DNA from: Babesia bovis T2Bo
Taxonomy: Eukaryota; Apicomplexa; Aconoidasida; Piroplasmida; Babesiidae
Direction: 5' to 3'
NCBI RefSeq assembly: GCF_000165395.2
Contig: NC_010575.1
Coordinates: 1,349,001-1,413,000, forward strand
DNA: 64,000 nt
Within the stretch, counting starts at the first letter, position 1; the number at the start of each line of letters is the position of its first letter. This document shows, in pieces, positions 1-10,369 of this stretch. The position numbers and the translations under genes were made by a program. A model generated the notes under the pieces. That model was given only the letters and a program-made list of their open reading frames with translations, made no database searches and was not told the origin of the DNA.

Positions 1-287
1 CCGTGCATGAGGTAAGTCGTATATTCCGGGTGTTACTGTCATTGTGGCTCTCTATGAGCCCATTTGCATATGGGATGATGTATATTCTGTAATTCGTTTA
101 ACAATACGTGCAGACCATCGCAGCCGGTATGACCAAACTTCAGAGCATGCCCGCTGGTGGCGCTGCCATGCCTGCTGCTGCCGCTGGAGGTGCTCCCGCC
201 GCTGCTGAGGACAAGGCTGAGGCTAAGAAGCCCGAGGCTGAGCCTGAGGAGGAAGAGGACGACATGGGTTTCTCTTTGTTCGACTGA
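1..287 (+). CDS. RPLP2: 60S acidic ribosomal protein P2, 3' part (exons 1-11 and 114-287)
   Basis: Component of the ribosomal stalk that recruits translational GTPases. Only the end of the gene is in the window: the last 11 nt of one exon, a 102-nt intron at 12-113 (GTAAGT donor, CAG acceptor, phase 0) and a final exon. The visible protein has a TIAAGMTKL segment followed by an Ala/Gly hinge, a charged Lys/Glu tract and the universal stalk tail [11 protein letters not shown]. The segment before the hinge resembles P2 more than P1, so I call P2. The 5' end lies upstream of the window. Confidence 0.88.
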
Positions 288-493
288 GCTTATGGCGCGT
301 TGAGCGGGTATTACACTCTGCTTATAGACAGCCGTACATGAAATCGTCTTATGTAAACCCGTGTCTTAAACTTTGTTCAGTTATGTGTTGTGTATAGTTT
401 AGGGTAGAATCACACATGGCAAGTGTGTAAGCAAATAAGTGGTGTCTACTAGGTGTTATTCCTTATGTGGTGGCAGTTTTTTTAACTATAAGC

Positions 494-1656
494 ATGACGG
501 CGGATTCGGCGGCTTTGGAAGCGACCGTCCGTAAGGGACTAGGTATGCTGCGGCATAGAGTTCCACTTACACATGTGTAGACGCTGGAAAGGTTGCCGTT
601 GTGACGTCAGGAGGGACGTGCGTCCCACTGGATGGATTCGGAGTGAGAACCATGGACAACTTCTCCACAGGGAGAAGGGGCTCACGTATCGCAGAGTGAG
701 TTTATATATTCAAGGATCTTGTAAAACATCCACAGGGAACTGCTTCGTAGGGGATACTACGTTATCTTCATATACAGAACTGGCAGCCATTTGCCATTCC
801 TCAGGGCTATATCGGAATGCGGTGGAGCACTTGGTCTTCTAGATGCCATGCACCTAGATGACGATGGACAGATAAAATGTGGGTATAAAGTCACTGCCAT
901 TATGTAATCCACAGTTGTACCTCCCGAGGAAAGGATGCCACAGATAACTAGGGCTGTTAAGGATTACCATAAGGTTGGTAGTCTATGTGCCAGACACCAT
1001 ACGCAGTACAAGAGCAAACTCTTTACAATCGCATTTAAGCTAGTTTCTGAATATACCAATGCACTGGAGTAGGTGGTTACGTGAAATTGATATCTTACCC
1101 AGCATGGTATGTAGGATAATTCATGCCAACCCAAGTGCTGCCATGTTCTTCCTGGCAGCTGCAGTCTCGGACTTTAAGGTAGCAGATGATATGCTGGTAT
1201 GTCTAGGTACCTCAACAACACACTTTACACACAGCCGAGGAATAAAGTATCCTCTGGGAGTGATATGACCCTGTACTTTACCAGGATGGATAAAGTGAGG
1301 TATGTCTGGTGGGAAGAAACTAATTAATCCTAGAAACATTGTGAGGGACATCCTGGGAAACAAGCCTGTACTGTGCTGCTTCAAGTTGGAAACAGATGAG
1401 TCCATTGCAGTGCAAAAGGCGAAGACACTACTCCAGGGGCCAACATATGCCGATGCAGTGGTGCTCAACATGCTAGACCAAAGGTACAATACAGTCGAGC
1501 TGATATTTGCACAGGGCGATTCCATACGCCTGGAAGCTAAGGTGGGTACTCTAGAGCTCAATATCATAGATACAGAACGGCGATATAGATGAAGGCATTG
1601 TAGATCTCCTGTTAGAGCTACATGAGCGCAAAAAGAATATGTTACATAAGGAATAA
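494..1656 (+). CDS. PPCS: Phosphopantothenate-cysteine ligase, 8 exons
   Basis: Catalyses condensation of 4'-phosphopantothenate with cysteine, the second step of coenzyme A synthesis. No long ORF exists; exons are 494-542, 581-695, 736-878, 915-1068, 1103-1196, 1235-1299, 1334-1541 and 1570-1656. All seven introns are 28-40 nt GT-AG. The sum is 915 nt, 304 residues, close to the eukaryotic PPCS length of about 310. Family motifs run in order: VTSGGT near the N-terminus, [25 protein letters not shown], and a late ANIL-equivalent segment (VVLNML). The start is the first ATG in frame with VTSGGT. It is tail-to-tail with the phosphatase gene (29 bp apart). Donors include GTGGGT twice. Exon edges are by eye, but the frame is continuous throughout. 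Confidence 0.85.
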
Positions 1657-1685
1657 TATCTGTTATAGTGCATGGGACATAATTT

Positions 1686-2758
1686 TTATAGCAAGTCGTC
1701 ATTACGATTTGGGGTTATACCGCCCAAGCTCGATTCAACCGGTAGCTTGTCCACTTTAGACAGTTGTATCTGGAATGCGGGAACCTGTAGGTAGCCACAG
1801 GAACAACGACGACCGTGCCAGCAGTAAAAGCCTAACTTCGCTGAACAGCGCCTGTTTTTGCATATAATCTTCCCCGACTGGCCGTCAACATCAACCATCC
1901 AGTCCATAGGCTCTACAAATACACTGCTGCAGGGTTCTGTATTGCCTATAGTATCTCCAGGTACATGCGGTATGACGTTCTGGGCATAGAATAGAGTCTG
2001 CCTACATTTAGCGCATCCGTATACCGATGGGCTGTTGTCTAGGTCGGCATTTGACTTCTTTGTCTCAAAGTACTCAAGACGATCGAGGTCGATCGTGGAC
2101 AATAAGTTGCGATAGGCACTCCAAAACTCCTTTTCATTTCGAATTGTAAAATCCCTTTGGTAGAATAGTATCAGCTGGCATACGAAACCATCACTAGGCA
2201 TTGCAATAGGGTGTTTCCTCCGAATTTGGTTAAGCACCTCGGTGTATGGGCTGTCGTACTTCTTCATGAGGTACGCACATACCAAGGAGCAACTGCGTGA
2301 CATACCCATCATACTGTAATAGAATATATAAACAGTGCCACAACATACCAGTGAACGTAAGTAGCGCCATTGGCAATGGATTCCACGGATTCAATAAACT
2401 CAAATGTCATGAGAAAACCACGGTAAAGTGGCTCACTACGAGCGTCATTGGCCTTTATTGACATGTGAATTACATAGTTGTCATCCTCATCGGAATGACG
2501 TGGGATGCGATCTATATGTAGATCAATGTAACTAGGGTCGTAGTGAGGTGACTTGATTAACCGTGAATAAACTTCATTCTGGTGGTCACACCTAGAATAG
2601 TCATTACACCACCTAGGGACATCGAAGCACGCAGATATCACGCCCTTGACTTCAAGGGACGGGGTCTCGTCACTGTCCCAGGATTGGCTTTCTGGTTCAA
2701 AGAGGCTGTGAGCCGTGTCAACGTCACCAACGTAGAGGTAAGGCAAAATCTTCGACAT
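1686..2758 (-). CDS. YVH1: Dual-specificity phosphatase, YVH1/DUSP12 type
   Basis: In other eukaryotes YVH1 removes phosphate from proteins and acts in 60S ribosome maturation through a C-terminal zinc domain. Two exons, 2758-2349 and 2313-1686, with a 35-nt intron at 2314-2348, give 345 residues. The N-terminal half has the DSP fold start (ILPYLYVGD) and the active-site loop HC-MMGMS-RS (HCx5R). The C-terminal half has Cys pairs (CAKCRQT, CKNRRC, CSCG) and the YCWHGRRCSCGYLQVPAF segment typical of YVH1. The intron splits the catalytic cysteine codon (TG/T), so an unspliced message would read tryptophan there and terminate soon after. Only one intron is needed. Confidence 0.88.
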
Positions 2759-3140
2759 TAGGGATACCAGGAAGACGGTGTCTAGGCATATTGCGAGTGC
2801 CGATATTCTAGAACAGGTATTACACCTGTTTACCTATAGACACTAGTGTGTAACATATTGGTAGATTGTGTTACATAACGGTGTAATTACTAAGAATTGC
2901 AACACACCGCTGCACTCGTGGCTGTCTTATACACATCCCAACAAACTAAGGGCGAAACCTATACGTGACAGGCCAGGTTTCTTAAAAGTGCCTCGGATAT
3001 GTATATGTAGCGGCAACAATGGTTTTGATGATAGCCAACACATCATTGATGACATGAATGACAGTGGGTGAATTATGACATTTATCGCCAAAATAACGTA
3101 AGATTCCATAGAGAAACTTATTATAGTGACTGTATTAATT
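2759..3140. other. Divergent intergenic region
   Basis: 382 bp between the starts of the YVH1-type and CARNMT1-like genes, presumably holding both promoters. It contains a short open frame (2868-3071) with no recognisable features. No RNA gene or repeat seen. Confidence 0.5.
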
Positions 3141-4382
3141 ATGGATGCATTATCACCGGAAGTCAGAGAGGAGTACCAGCATTTCATAAACGTTGTATAT
3201 GCTTTCCTTACGTACAAGAACGATGGCTCCATTGATGCGCAACGCATATACAGGTCCATGCAGCTGCTGTCGGATGATGACAAATCACTGCTTATCGAGA
3301 AACCAGCTGCACGTGTCATGAAGGTGATACACGCCCTTTTCATGAACCAGCGCTTCATCAACGCAATGCTAAGCTGTTTCTGCGGAGAGACCATACAATC
3401 AGAGGATGATATAGATGACGGCATAACGCCCCCGGTACTAACCAAGCGCGATGGCAACCCCCAAAATAGGAAATCTACTATTTTGGGCCAGCTGAGGACA
3501 GTTGTACGCAATTCACCCTTTTGGAAAATGCCACCAGGAGTTAGTGACGAAGAGATCGTACCCACTGCTGACCCCGAGGTACTCGCCAGGAATATGAACT
3601 GGGTTAGGACTACACTAAGGCAATTTGTACGCGATTGGTCCCATGAAGGTGAAGCGGAGCGCCAGCAGGCTTTCGCACCATTGTTGGAAAGCCTGCTGCG
3701 GTACGTACCAATCACGGACCCTAGGAACCCACCAAAGGTGCTGTGCCCAGGCTCTGGCCTGGGAAGACTGCCGTATGAGGTACTCATGCTGGGATATGAA
3801 AGCCAGGGCAACGAGTTCTCAAGTTTCATGCTCATTGGAGCCTATTTTGCCACTAACTTCATGGACAAGCGGTACGCATACAAACTGTACCCATACTGCC
3901 TCTCCACAAGTAACCTCGTCAAACACGAAGACCAGATGTACGCCTGCCGAATACCAGATGCAGCGCCCGCAGAACGCGATGGAACTGGATTATTCAGCAT
4001 GTGTACAGGCGAGTTCACCGAGGTCTACGCTAATTCAGACAACACTTTCAACGCAGTTCTCACATGCTTCTTCCTGGATACAGCGAAAAACGCTGTGGCG
4101 TACATACGCACGTGCGCTAGAATAATCGTCCAAAACGGACTCTGGGCAAACTTCGGGCCTTTACTGTACCACTACGCAGATTTCAACCACAACTCAGTGG
4201 AACTATCATGGGAAGAGCTACGGCACATAATATCGATATGGTTCAATATCGTAAAGGAAGAATGGCGTGACGCCAACTATACATCAAACCCACTGAGCAT
4301 GATGAAGACACATTACAGATGCATATATTTCGAGGCCATAAGGAACGAAGTCGAGGTGTTTGGCTATTCCAACCCGTTTTAA
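3141..4382 (+). CDS. CARNMT1-like (N2227 family) SAM-dependent methyltransferase
   Basis: 413 residues, single exon. Human CARNMT1 methylates carnosine and histidine in some proteins; the yeast relative is YNL092W. The SAM-binding loop VLCPGSGLGRLPYEV (about residues 200-214) and the following YESQGNEFSSFML match the family hallmark of a G-x-GLGRL loop followed by Q-GNE-S-FM. Further family blocks are the TGEFTEVY segment, the FFLDTAKN block, and the GPLLYHYAD-SVELSWEE block. I start at ATG 3141; an upstream in-frame GTG at 3126 is not a plausible eukaryotic start. The substrate in Babesia is unknown. Confidence 0.85.
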   Translation: MDALSPEVREEYQHFINVVYAFLTYKNDGSIDAQRIYRSMQLLSDDDKSLLIEKPAARVMKVIHALFMNQRFINAMLSCFCGETIQSEDDIDDGITPPVLTKRDGNPQNRKSTILGQLRTVVRNSPFWKMPPGVSDEEIVPTADPEVLARNMNWVRTTLRQFVRDWSHEGEAERQQAFAPLLESLLRYVPITDPRNPPKVLCPGSGLGRLPYEVLMLGYESQGNEFSSFMLIGAYFATNFMDKRYAYKLYPYCLSTSNLVKHEDQMYACRIPDAAPAERDGTGLFSMCTGEFTEVYANSDNTFNAVLTCFFLDTAKNAVAYIRTCARIIVQNGLWANFGPLLYHYADFNHNSVELSWEELRHIISIWFNIVKEEWRDANYTSNPLSMMKTHYRCIYFEAIRNEVEVFGYSNPF

Positions 4383-4642
4383 AATGGGCTAGAGCCAGGT
4401 GGCATGAAATGTAGCAGGCCCACAGGAAACTGGTTTATTATATACAAACCACGGAACATTAATATGCTTTATCGCAATATATCTATATGTCATATTAGAC
4501 CCAGGTTAACATAATGTGTAAGTATGTACTACACTTATGCATCACGCGGCGTAACGGAGTGCAGCCTTCTAGGGCGAAATAAGTTCACTAAGACACACAC
4601 ATTGGTTATTGTTTATTTAAGGACTCACCGACAGCCGTCGGT

Positions 4643-5437
4643 ATGAGTACCTTTTGTATATCTCCACTCCAATTGCAAAGCAGACACACTGGTAAATCAA
4701 GGATACACAATCGTTTCTATCTTTTAGTACGGGTACTGGCAGTGTATACATATTTAACACTTGTTATAATACACTCCTATGCACTAAGATTGAGTAGGAA
4801 CCGCTACTATGCCAGTGTTACTCACCAGACATACCCCAAAGCATTCGTCGCGCCGTCAATATCGCAAACGCAGGGTAGGCATATATCGCCATTAAACGCA
4901 CAAAGGTGGAGTTACACCAGAGTTACACTGCTTAAGGATACGCCACAGGTAGGGAAGGAAGGTGACGTAGTCCTGGTTAATCGGAACTATGCCTTTAACT
5001 ACCTAGTGCCATTTGGATTCGCTAGGTACACCACCAGGGCTGAATTAATAGGCCTGACACTCCAGAAGGACTACAAAGATGCACTAGTCAATGTCAGGAA
5101 GGCCAGTGCCATGCATCTAAAGAATAGACTAGGTGATAACACAGTGCTACAGTTCGAGGTACCAGCTGAGGCCAAAGGCTCGGATAGAGTCCTAACACCA
5201 ATACTACCCATACATATAATAGATCACATGCGCCAGAAGAGGATGCTGCTAGTAGTGGATATGTTGCGTGAACAGGATGTCAAAATAATCACAGAAGAGG
5301 GAGTTATCAACAGATTTGGGGAGCACCGAGTACAACTGAATGTAGACCCAGATGTTAATATTGAGGTCATAGCCAATGTCAAGGAACAGCCAGTGGATAC
5401 CAATTTTTTGCAAGACGTAGTCCCATTCGGTAGTTAG
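4643..5437 (+). CDS. Ribosomal protein bL9, predicted apicoplast-targeted
   Basis: 264 residues. The core from about residue 92 (VTLLKDTPQVGKEGDVVLV, then the NYAFNYLVPFGFA block) is the N-terminal domain of bacterial-type L9, which binds 23S rRNA; the C-terminal domain follows. Bacterial L9 is about 150 residues; the extra 90 N-terminal residues contain a hydrophobic stretch (about residues 27-48) followed by a basic, Ser/Thr-rich region, the layout of an apicoplast bipartite leader. A mitochondrial destination cannot be excluded. The start is the first ATG of the frame. Only 37 bp separate its stop from the next start on the same strand. Confidence 0.85.
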   Translation: MSTFCISPLQLQSRHTGKSRIHNRFYLLVRVLAVYTYLTLVIIHSYALRLSRNRYYASVTHQTYPKAFVAPSISQTQGRHISPLNAQRWSYTRVTLLKDTPQVGKEGDVVLVNRNYAFNYLVPFGFARYTTRAELIGLTLQKDYKDALVNVRKASAMHLKNRLGDNTVLQFEVPAEAKGSDRVLTPILPIHIIDHMRQKRMLLVVDMLREQDVKIITEEGVINRFGEHRVQLNVDPDVNIEVIANVKEQPVDTNFLQDVVPFGS

Positions 5438-5474
5438 AACTGGTATCCAGGACTTTGGATACATTTGGAGTACC

Positions 5475-6453
5475 ATGGCGAAACATAGTCACATAAACGG
5501 TGCTATTGGCATGATTGGGTACATGCCACGTACAAGGCAATGTATATTTAGGATTCCTAGGGTTAACATCGCATCTTATATCGTGGATGGAGTTACTATT
5601 AAAGGTAACCACCAGAACTCACAAATGCATATTTCCCGGAGGTTTTCACACCATTCCGCACAAAAGGGGAAGTATTACACCAATAGATTCTACATGAAAA
5701 AATGTAGCTCATGCTCATCGTGGAATAACCTGGTGGTAACACAATGCGTACACTGCCTAACACCACTGGGAGATAGTGATATTAGATTAAGGACCATAGA
5801 CCCATTGTGTCGAACTGCAAATGCCAGGAAAGGCGAAGCATTTATTGAACATGAGAATTACGTCATACTCGAAAGATGCTTCGATTTCACTATTATGCTA
5901 TATCCACAACCCTCAGCTGCAATACATATATCAGCAGTGCCAAACGGTACTTTCTATGATATAAAAAACTTTAGGAAAACGCATTTAACAATGATCAAGA
6001 AGATGAAAGAACGTTGTGATATGTTAATGAAGCATATAATAGCTGGGCGCGCTGGACCTGAATATTTACAAAATGATGACTTAGTCAAGCACCTAAGGGA
6101 GTTAACAAAGGAGGCACGTGTCAACCAACAAAAGATTACAACCAGCGATATTGTACAGCATGCAGTCTATGGCTTTAACTACCCAAATAGATACTCACAT
6201 GTAGGAATGCACGGCATGCTGCCGCCATTCAAGTCATACAGTGTCTTCCAAAGCCCGTTCTTCTACCCACTGTCCAAGGTCATATCGGATTTACACAACC
6301 TATCACAGGTGAAACCCTATACACCAGAGGAAGCCAAGGAGCTGTAAGTTGGAGTATACATTGCATATACCACCCAGGTACAACCACGATATCATCATGG
6401 AGGACATAGTCGATCTAGATAAAACATTCAGGGCACAATATGGCCTTGAGTGA
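5475..6453 (+). CDS. Zinc-ribbon plus HIT-like domain protein, 2 exons
   Basis: Exons 5475-6343 and 6378-6453, with a 34-nt intron (GTAAGT...CACCCAG), give 314 residues. A four-cysteine ribbon (C77, C80, C91, C94) is followed by a segment resembling a histidine-triad fold: a strand-rich IHISAVPNGTFYDI block near 150-163 and the triad site SHVGMHGML near 241-249. HIT enzymes have HxHxH there; here the middle, normally catalytic, histidine is Gly (H242, G244, H246). So the protein may be a non-catalytic or divergent HIT member. Without splicing the frame stops at a TAA inside the donor, losing the acidic C-terminal tail. Role unknown; a nucleic-acid or nucleotide-binding role is inference. Confidence 0.65.
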
Positions 6454-6550
6454 TTGGTTACACCAAACATGCTTAGTGCTACCTAATTCACATTAAGTCG
6501 GTTAAAGTATAGATTATATAGAGTTGTGCTGTGCAATTGTGTAGACAGCC

Positions 6551-7711
6551 TTAACGGCTGTCAGTCGATCTAGAGCGCCTGTCACGGCGTCTGCGTGAAG
6601 GGGAGCGAGAGTAATCAGAAGAGGAGTATGACCTAGGGCGCCTGCGACCCCTTCTACCGTCATCACGGCGACGATCACGCGAATATGATACGCTGCGTTT
6701 ACGACGAGAGTCAATAGAGCTATATGATGAACGACTTGAATAGACCGATCTGGAGGAATGTGGGCTTGACGTTGATGAATGACTGGAGTAGGAACGACGA
6801 GGATGTGGTGACCTGCGGTCACCAGAATATGACCTCGATGATACGCTGCGATGTGAAGTCGAACTGGATAATGTACGTGAAACGGAACGCCTACGAAGAG
6901 TACGGCGATATGAAGCTGAACTTGATCTAGATCGACTGGACGAATAAGATCGTCGACGTCTACGGGTGTAGCCACGATCACGATAGCTCCCGGCACGCCG
7001 AGTACCACGATAACCCTGTCTGCGCGAGTTGTCGTACTTACGTGTTTCGTACCAAGCTCGCGACCGAGATGCTTCGCGAGGGTGATGTTCCACCTTGGGT
7101 GAGGCGTCACGCTCACCGCTGTGGTCGTGTGCTAGATCAGCCCTTGTACCAGAGGGCTCCACAGGAGGTGGACTAGATACACGCTCATGCCTACGCTGCT
7201 GATTAGCAGCAAGCTCACGCTTCTTCTCGTCAATAAATGACTGAGGCATGCCGTGCTCACTGTCCTGAGCCGCTAATAAAAGATCCCAAAGCTCCTTGAC
7301 GAAGACGCGTGCATTCTTTGCCATGAAACCAGTCAAGTTAATCTGTAGCTTCTTGGGATCCAAGTACGGCTTTTCATTCAGTACCTTGCCACCGTCACCT
7401 GTAATAGTGTTATAACATAACTAAGGTAACATACCTGCATTCTCTGCATTGGCCTTGGCATCCGTCTCACCAAAGAATTTCAATTGGCTGAGACAGTACT
7501 CCACAACAATCTCATCCTCCACGCCCATAAGCTCAGTTACACGACGTGATATCCATGGCTTGAAGGCGTCAATCTGTACCTTCGTTATATCCACAGACTG
7601 CGAAAAACAAGCAGGCCACTTTTTGGATTCCAAAAGCTCACGCTCCTTGCCAGCAAGGAATGGCGTCTTCAAGTCGCCGTGGTCACGGCTAAACCGAGAG
7701 CCATGCATCAT
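6551..7711 (-). CDS. PWI/RS-domain splicing factor, SRRM1-like
   Basis: Exons 7711-7435 and 7398-6551 with a 36-nt intron (7399-7434) give 374 residues. The N-terminal PWI domain spans both exons: KPWISRRVTELMGVEDEIVVEY in exon 1 (around residues 53-74) and QINLTGFMAKNARVFVKELW in exon 2. PWI domains bind nucleic acid. The C-terminal half is Arg/Ser/Tyr-rich with many RS and SR dipeptides, as in SRRM1/SRm160, an exon-junction and splicing coactivator. The RS part is shorter than in animals. It is convergent with the zinc-ribbon/HIT gene (97 bp) and divergent from the YTH gene. Confidence 0.9.
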
Positions 7712-8067
7712 TCAGTAATCAATAGCATATAGTCCCAAGAAACACATTCGACTGTACTGAAAGCCACTAGATACAACGATGTGTAATCATGGATTGCCTG
7801 GGAAAAGATTGGACTATACAAGATTCAATAGGCCTAATCCCCACCATAGACAATGGAGCAAATAGAGGCTAAACTAAACACACCAAATACACACAATGAA
7901 TATGGTTATAATATCTCTGTAATCTTTTGATCCGTAGAGTTACAGAAGACTCCGTGCCAAGGCATATACTAAAATGATACACAGTATGTACCATGGAATC
8001 TGGGCTTTTGGCGCCCTAAATGTTATAACAGTGACCCTGTAAGTGTTCATGTGTCTAGTAAATTAAC
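7712..8067. other. Divergent intergenic region
   Basis: 356 bp between the SRRM1-like and YTH gene starts, likely shared promoter space. I see no other gene, RNA or repeat. Confidence 0.5.
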
Positions 8068-9023
8068 ATGGATCTTGGTGAATATTCACATAAGAACGTC
8101 GATCATAACAAAGCAAAAAGTATATGTAAGTTTGGTCATTCACTGTATGAACCTGAACAGATGAACATGGAGTAAACGTATATTACATTGTTAAAAGCTT
8201 CTCGGATCAAAATGTACGAGCTGCGCTGATACACAACGTATGGGCGACAACACCAAAAAACGAAGTCATCTTGGACAAAGCATACCAAAAGGGAGGCAAC
8301 GTTATATTGGTCTTCTCTATCAACGGCAGCTCAAGGTTTATCGGTTATGCCCTAATGCAATCTAGGCCTGGGCATGCATCATTCAACGAAAGTGTTTTCT
8401 TCATGGCCAATGGAAATAAATTCAACGGCAAGCATTTCGATATATTGTGGATAAGGGTCATAGATCTGCCATTTACAGCATGCGCTAAGCTCAAGAACTC
8501 ACTAAACGAGTACAAACCAGTGAAACTAGCAAGAGATGGACAGGAAATAGATAAAACTACTGGAAAAGCATTATGTATCATTTTTGAAGAACACTACACC
8601 AAGTGCAGTGATATAACATTAAGAGACGAAACAAGTAAAACTACTGGATTCACAATACCAACAGGTGTTCCAAACACTGTAGGGCCTGGATCACCATTAA
8701 TCCCTGGAATAATAAATCCACAACTGTTTCTGGGCATATCTCAAATCGGATCTATACCAACACATATATACCAAGGTATGCCCACTTCAATGTTACAGTC
8801 ACCAAGGACAGCAACTAGCAAGCCAGGGAAGGATACTCAATACCACTTTCATATCACCAAGGAACAAGCACTCATCGCAGCGGAATTTAACCCAGCCATA
8901 TCTATATTCCCAATAGATCTGACTAACATGTCATATGACCAGTATATATCACTGTATAAGGTATCACTGCATCACTGGGAAAACCAGCAGGTACAACAGA
9001 TAAAAGAGGAGAATGATGGGTAG
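8068..9023 (+). CDS. YTH-domain protein (candidate m6A reader), 2 exons
   Basis: Exons 8068-8125 and 8161-9023 with a 35-nt intron (8126-8160) give 306 residues. The YTH domain begins almost at the N-terminus: YYIVKSFSDQNV, then NVWATTPKNE, NVILVFSINGSSRFIGYA, and DILWIRVIDLPF. The two Trp residues in the NVWATTP and ILWIR segments correspond to cage residues that hold N6-methyladenine in known YTH proteins. The C-terminal third is Pro/Gln/Thr-rich and shows no domain. There is no CCCH zinc finger region in this gene, so it is a free-standing reader rather than a CPSF30-YTH fusion. The initiator ATG was chosen because splicing from it restores the first YTH strand. Its stop lies inside the next gene's start region. 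Confidence 0.85.
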
Positions 9024-9426
9024 TGTATATAGGTTCTCCACTTTAGTGGGACTCACACGACTTAAAGTGCTGTCCAGGGGTTCATTGGGGCACTATATGA
9101 ACCCATTCACCAATTACAACCATAGTTACTTGTCATCGGGTGTATATAATAATGAATTTGCAATTGAAAAAAACAGAGCAATAATGCGTATAAAGAATAC
9201 GGGAATGAAGGAACTAGATATTATACTAACTGATTATATAAACAAAGTAAAGGACGTATTGGATCCAAAACTAGTCAATGAACTCCACGCAATACTAGAT
9301 CTCGATACACCCACACTTTACCAAACTTTTGTAATACAACAACAACTCCCCAAGGAATTGATACAGAATGACACAGCAAAACAAATACTTGCCCATGCCA
9401 AAAGTAGGTGCTCAACACAAGGTTAA
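9013..9426 (+). CDS. SDHAF2/SDH5-like succinate dehydrogenase assembly factor
   Basis: 137 residues. SDHAF2 promotes covalent FAD attachment to the SdhA flavoprotein in mitochondria. The body (MRIKNTGMKELDIILTDYI, a short helical middle, then DLDTPTLYQTFV) follows the DUF339 pattern: an Arg-x-x-x-x-G-M-x-E-x-D helix then a five-helix bundle with the late Asp-x-x-x-Tyr. The first 30 residues are basic, hydroxyl-rich and lack acids, fitting a mitochondrial presequence. The ATG at 9013 overlaps the YTH gene by 11 bp in another frame; ATG 9016 would still overlap by 8 bp, and the next Met (about 9097) would lose most of the presequence. Confidence 0.75.
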   Translation: MMGSVYRFSTLVGLTRLKVLSRGSLGHYMNPFTNYNHSYLSSGVYNNEFAIEKNRAIMRIKNTGMKELDIILTDYINKVKDVLDPKLVNELHAILDLDTPTLYQTFVIQQQLPKELIQNDTAKQILAHAKSRCSTQG

Positions 9427-10369
9427 TCGTTCGTACTATATACGATAGTATTTGCATAGAGGGAATACATTTATAAAGCATTATATTTCTTGGACATAAT
9501 GGGTTGCACTTTATAGAGTCACGTTTTAATATGTATAGCCAATATATAATAGTTATGTATTCAACGGAGTAGTTAGAACATGGTAATCCCGATTATCGGA
9601 TGTATATAGTGGTCTCACGAGTGCATTTACCTCCAGATGTAACGGATGGATAGAGTGATAATCTGATACCTACGGGGTAGCAGCAGAAATCGTACATCAG
9701 AAAGCTGGCATCCAATAACAATGCAATTAGATGTTTAAAGCAATTTTATCACTTATTAGAACAAGTTTCTTTGATTTGACCCATGTATATAAATTATTTT
9801 CTAAAAAATTAATAATTCCAACCAATGTGAGATAATCATTGTCCCGTAACACAAATATACCGACTTGTTTTCACAAAGGCAGTTAATAAATCAAATATAT
9901 ACTTTTAAAATATAAAAACTGAAATATAAATCGCAATGCAGTAAAATGATTGATTTGAGTAGCTTGCCCAAACTGAAAAATGGTGTAAGGGGTAACAGGC
10001 TGTTGAATAACCTCATTTCCTGTGCTCAACAGTAGCCATATTTACATTATATACTATATACCTATCTATTTAGTACATAATAGATTATTCCTCTAGGTGA
10101 GAAACTTCCTATGCTGGCATCGATCCCAAAGCTATTACAGAGTGCCATTCAGTAGTTAATCGTAACGCAAAGACTTTATAAGGCTATTCAAGATAGACTG
10201 GAACTTTTAATGAACTTGGAATAATAAATACTCCCAGTGCAAAGCAAATGTACTTCATGGTAGTTGAGGAATAAAGCGTCCCTAGGAATATATCCTAACA
10301 GCGGAGAATTTATATGAAACCTAAATTGGCTTATTCGGATCATCACCTTCATGGTTTTGCTGAGAAATA
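9427..10369. other. Intergenic region with AT-rich core
   Basis: 943 bp. The stretch around 9770-9960 is strongly AT-rich. A 29-codon open frame starts at ATG 9946, and could join a downstream segment near 10099 to give about 31 codons, but I cannot support it as a gene. No RNA gene seen. Confidence 0.4.

Noticed and set aside
2927..3835. 302-codon minus-strand frame over the CARNMT1-like gene
   Set aside because: Ser-rich composition typical of antisense of a real gene, and the opposite frame has clear methyltransferase motifs.
9946..10150. Possible two-exon peptide of about 31 codons
   Set aside because: Depends on an arbitrary GTGTAA donor and long AT-rich intron; no motif or family support.
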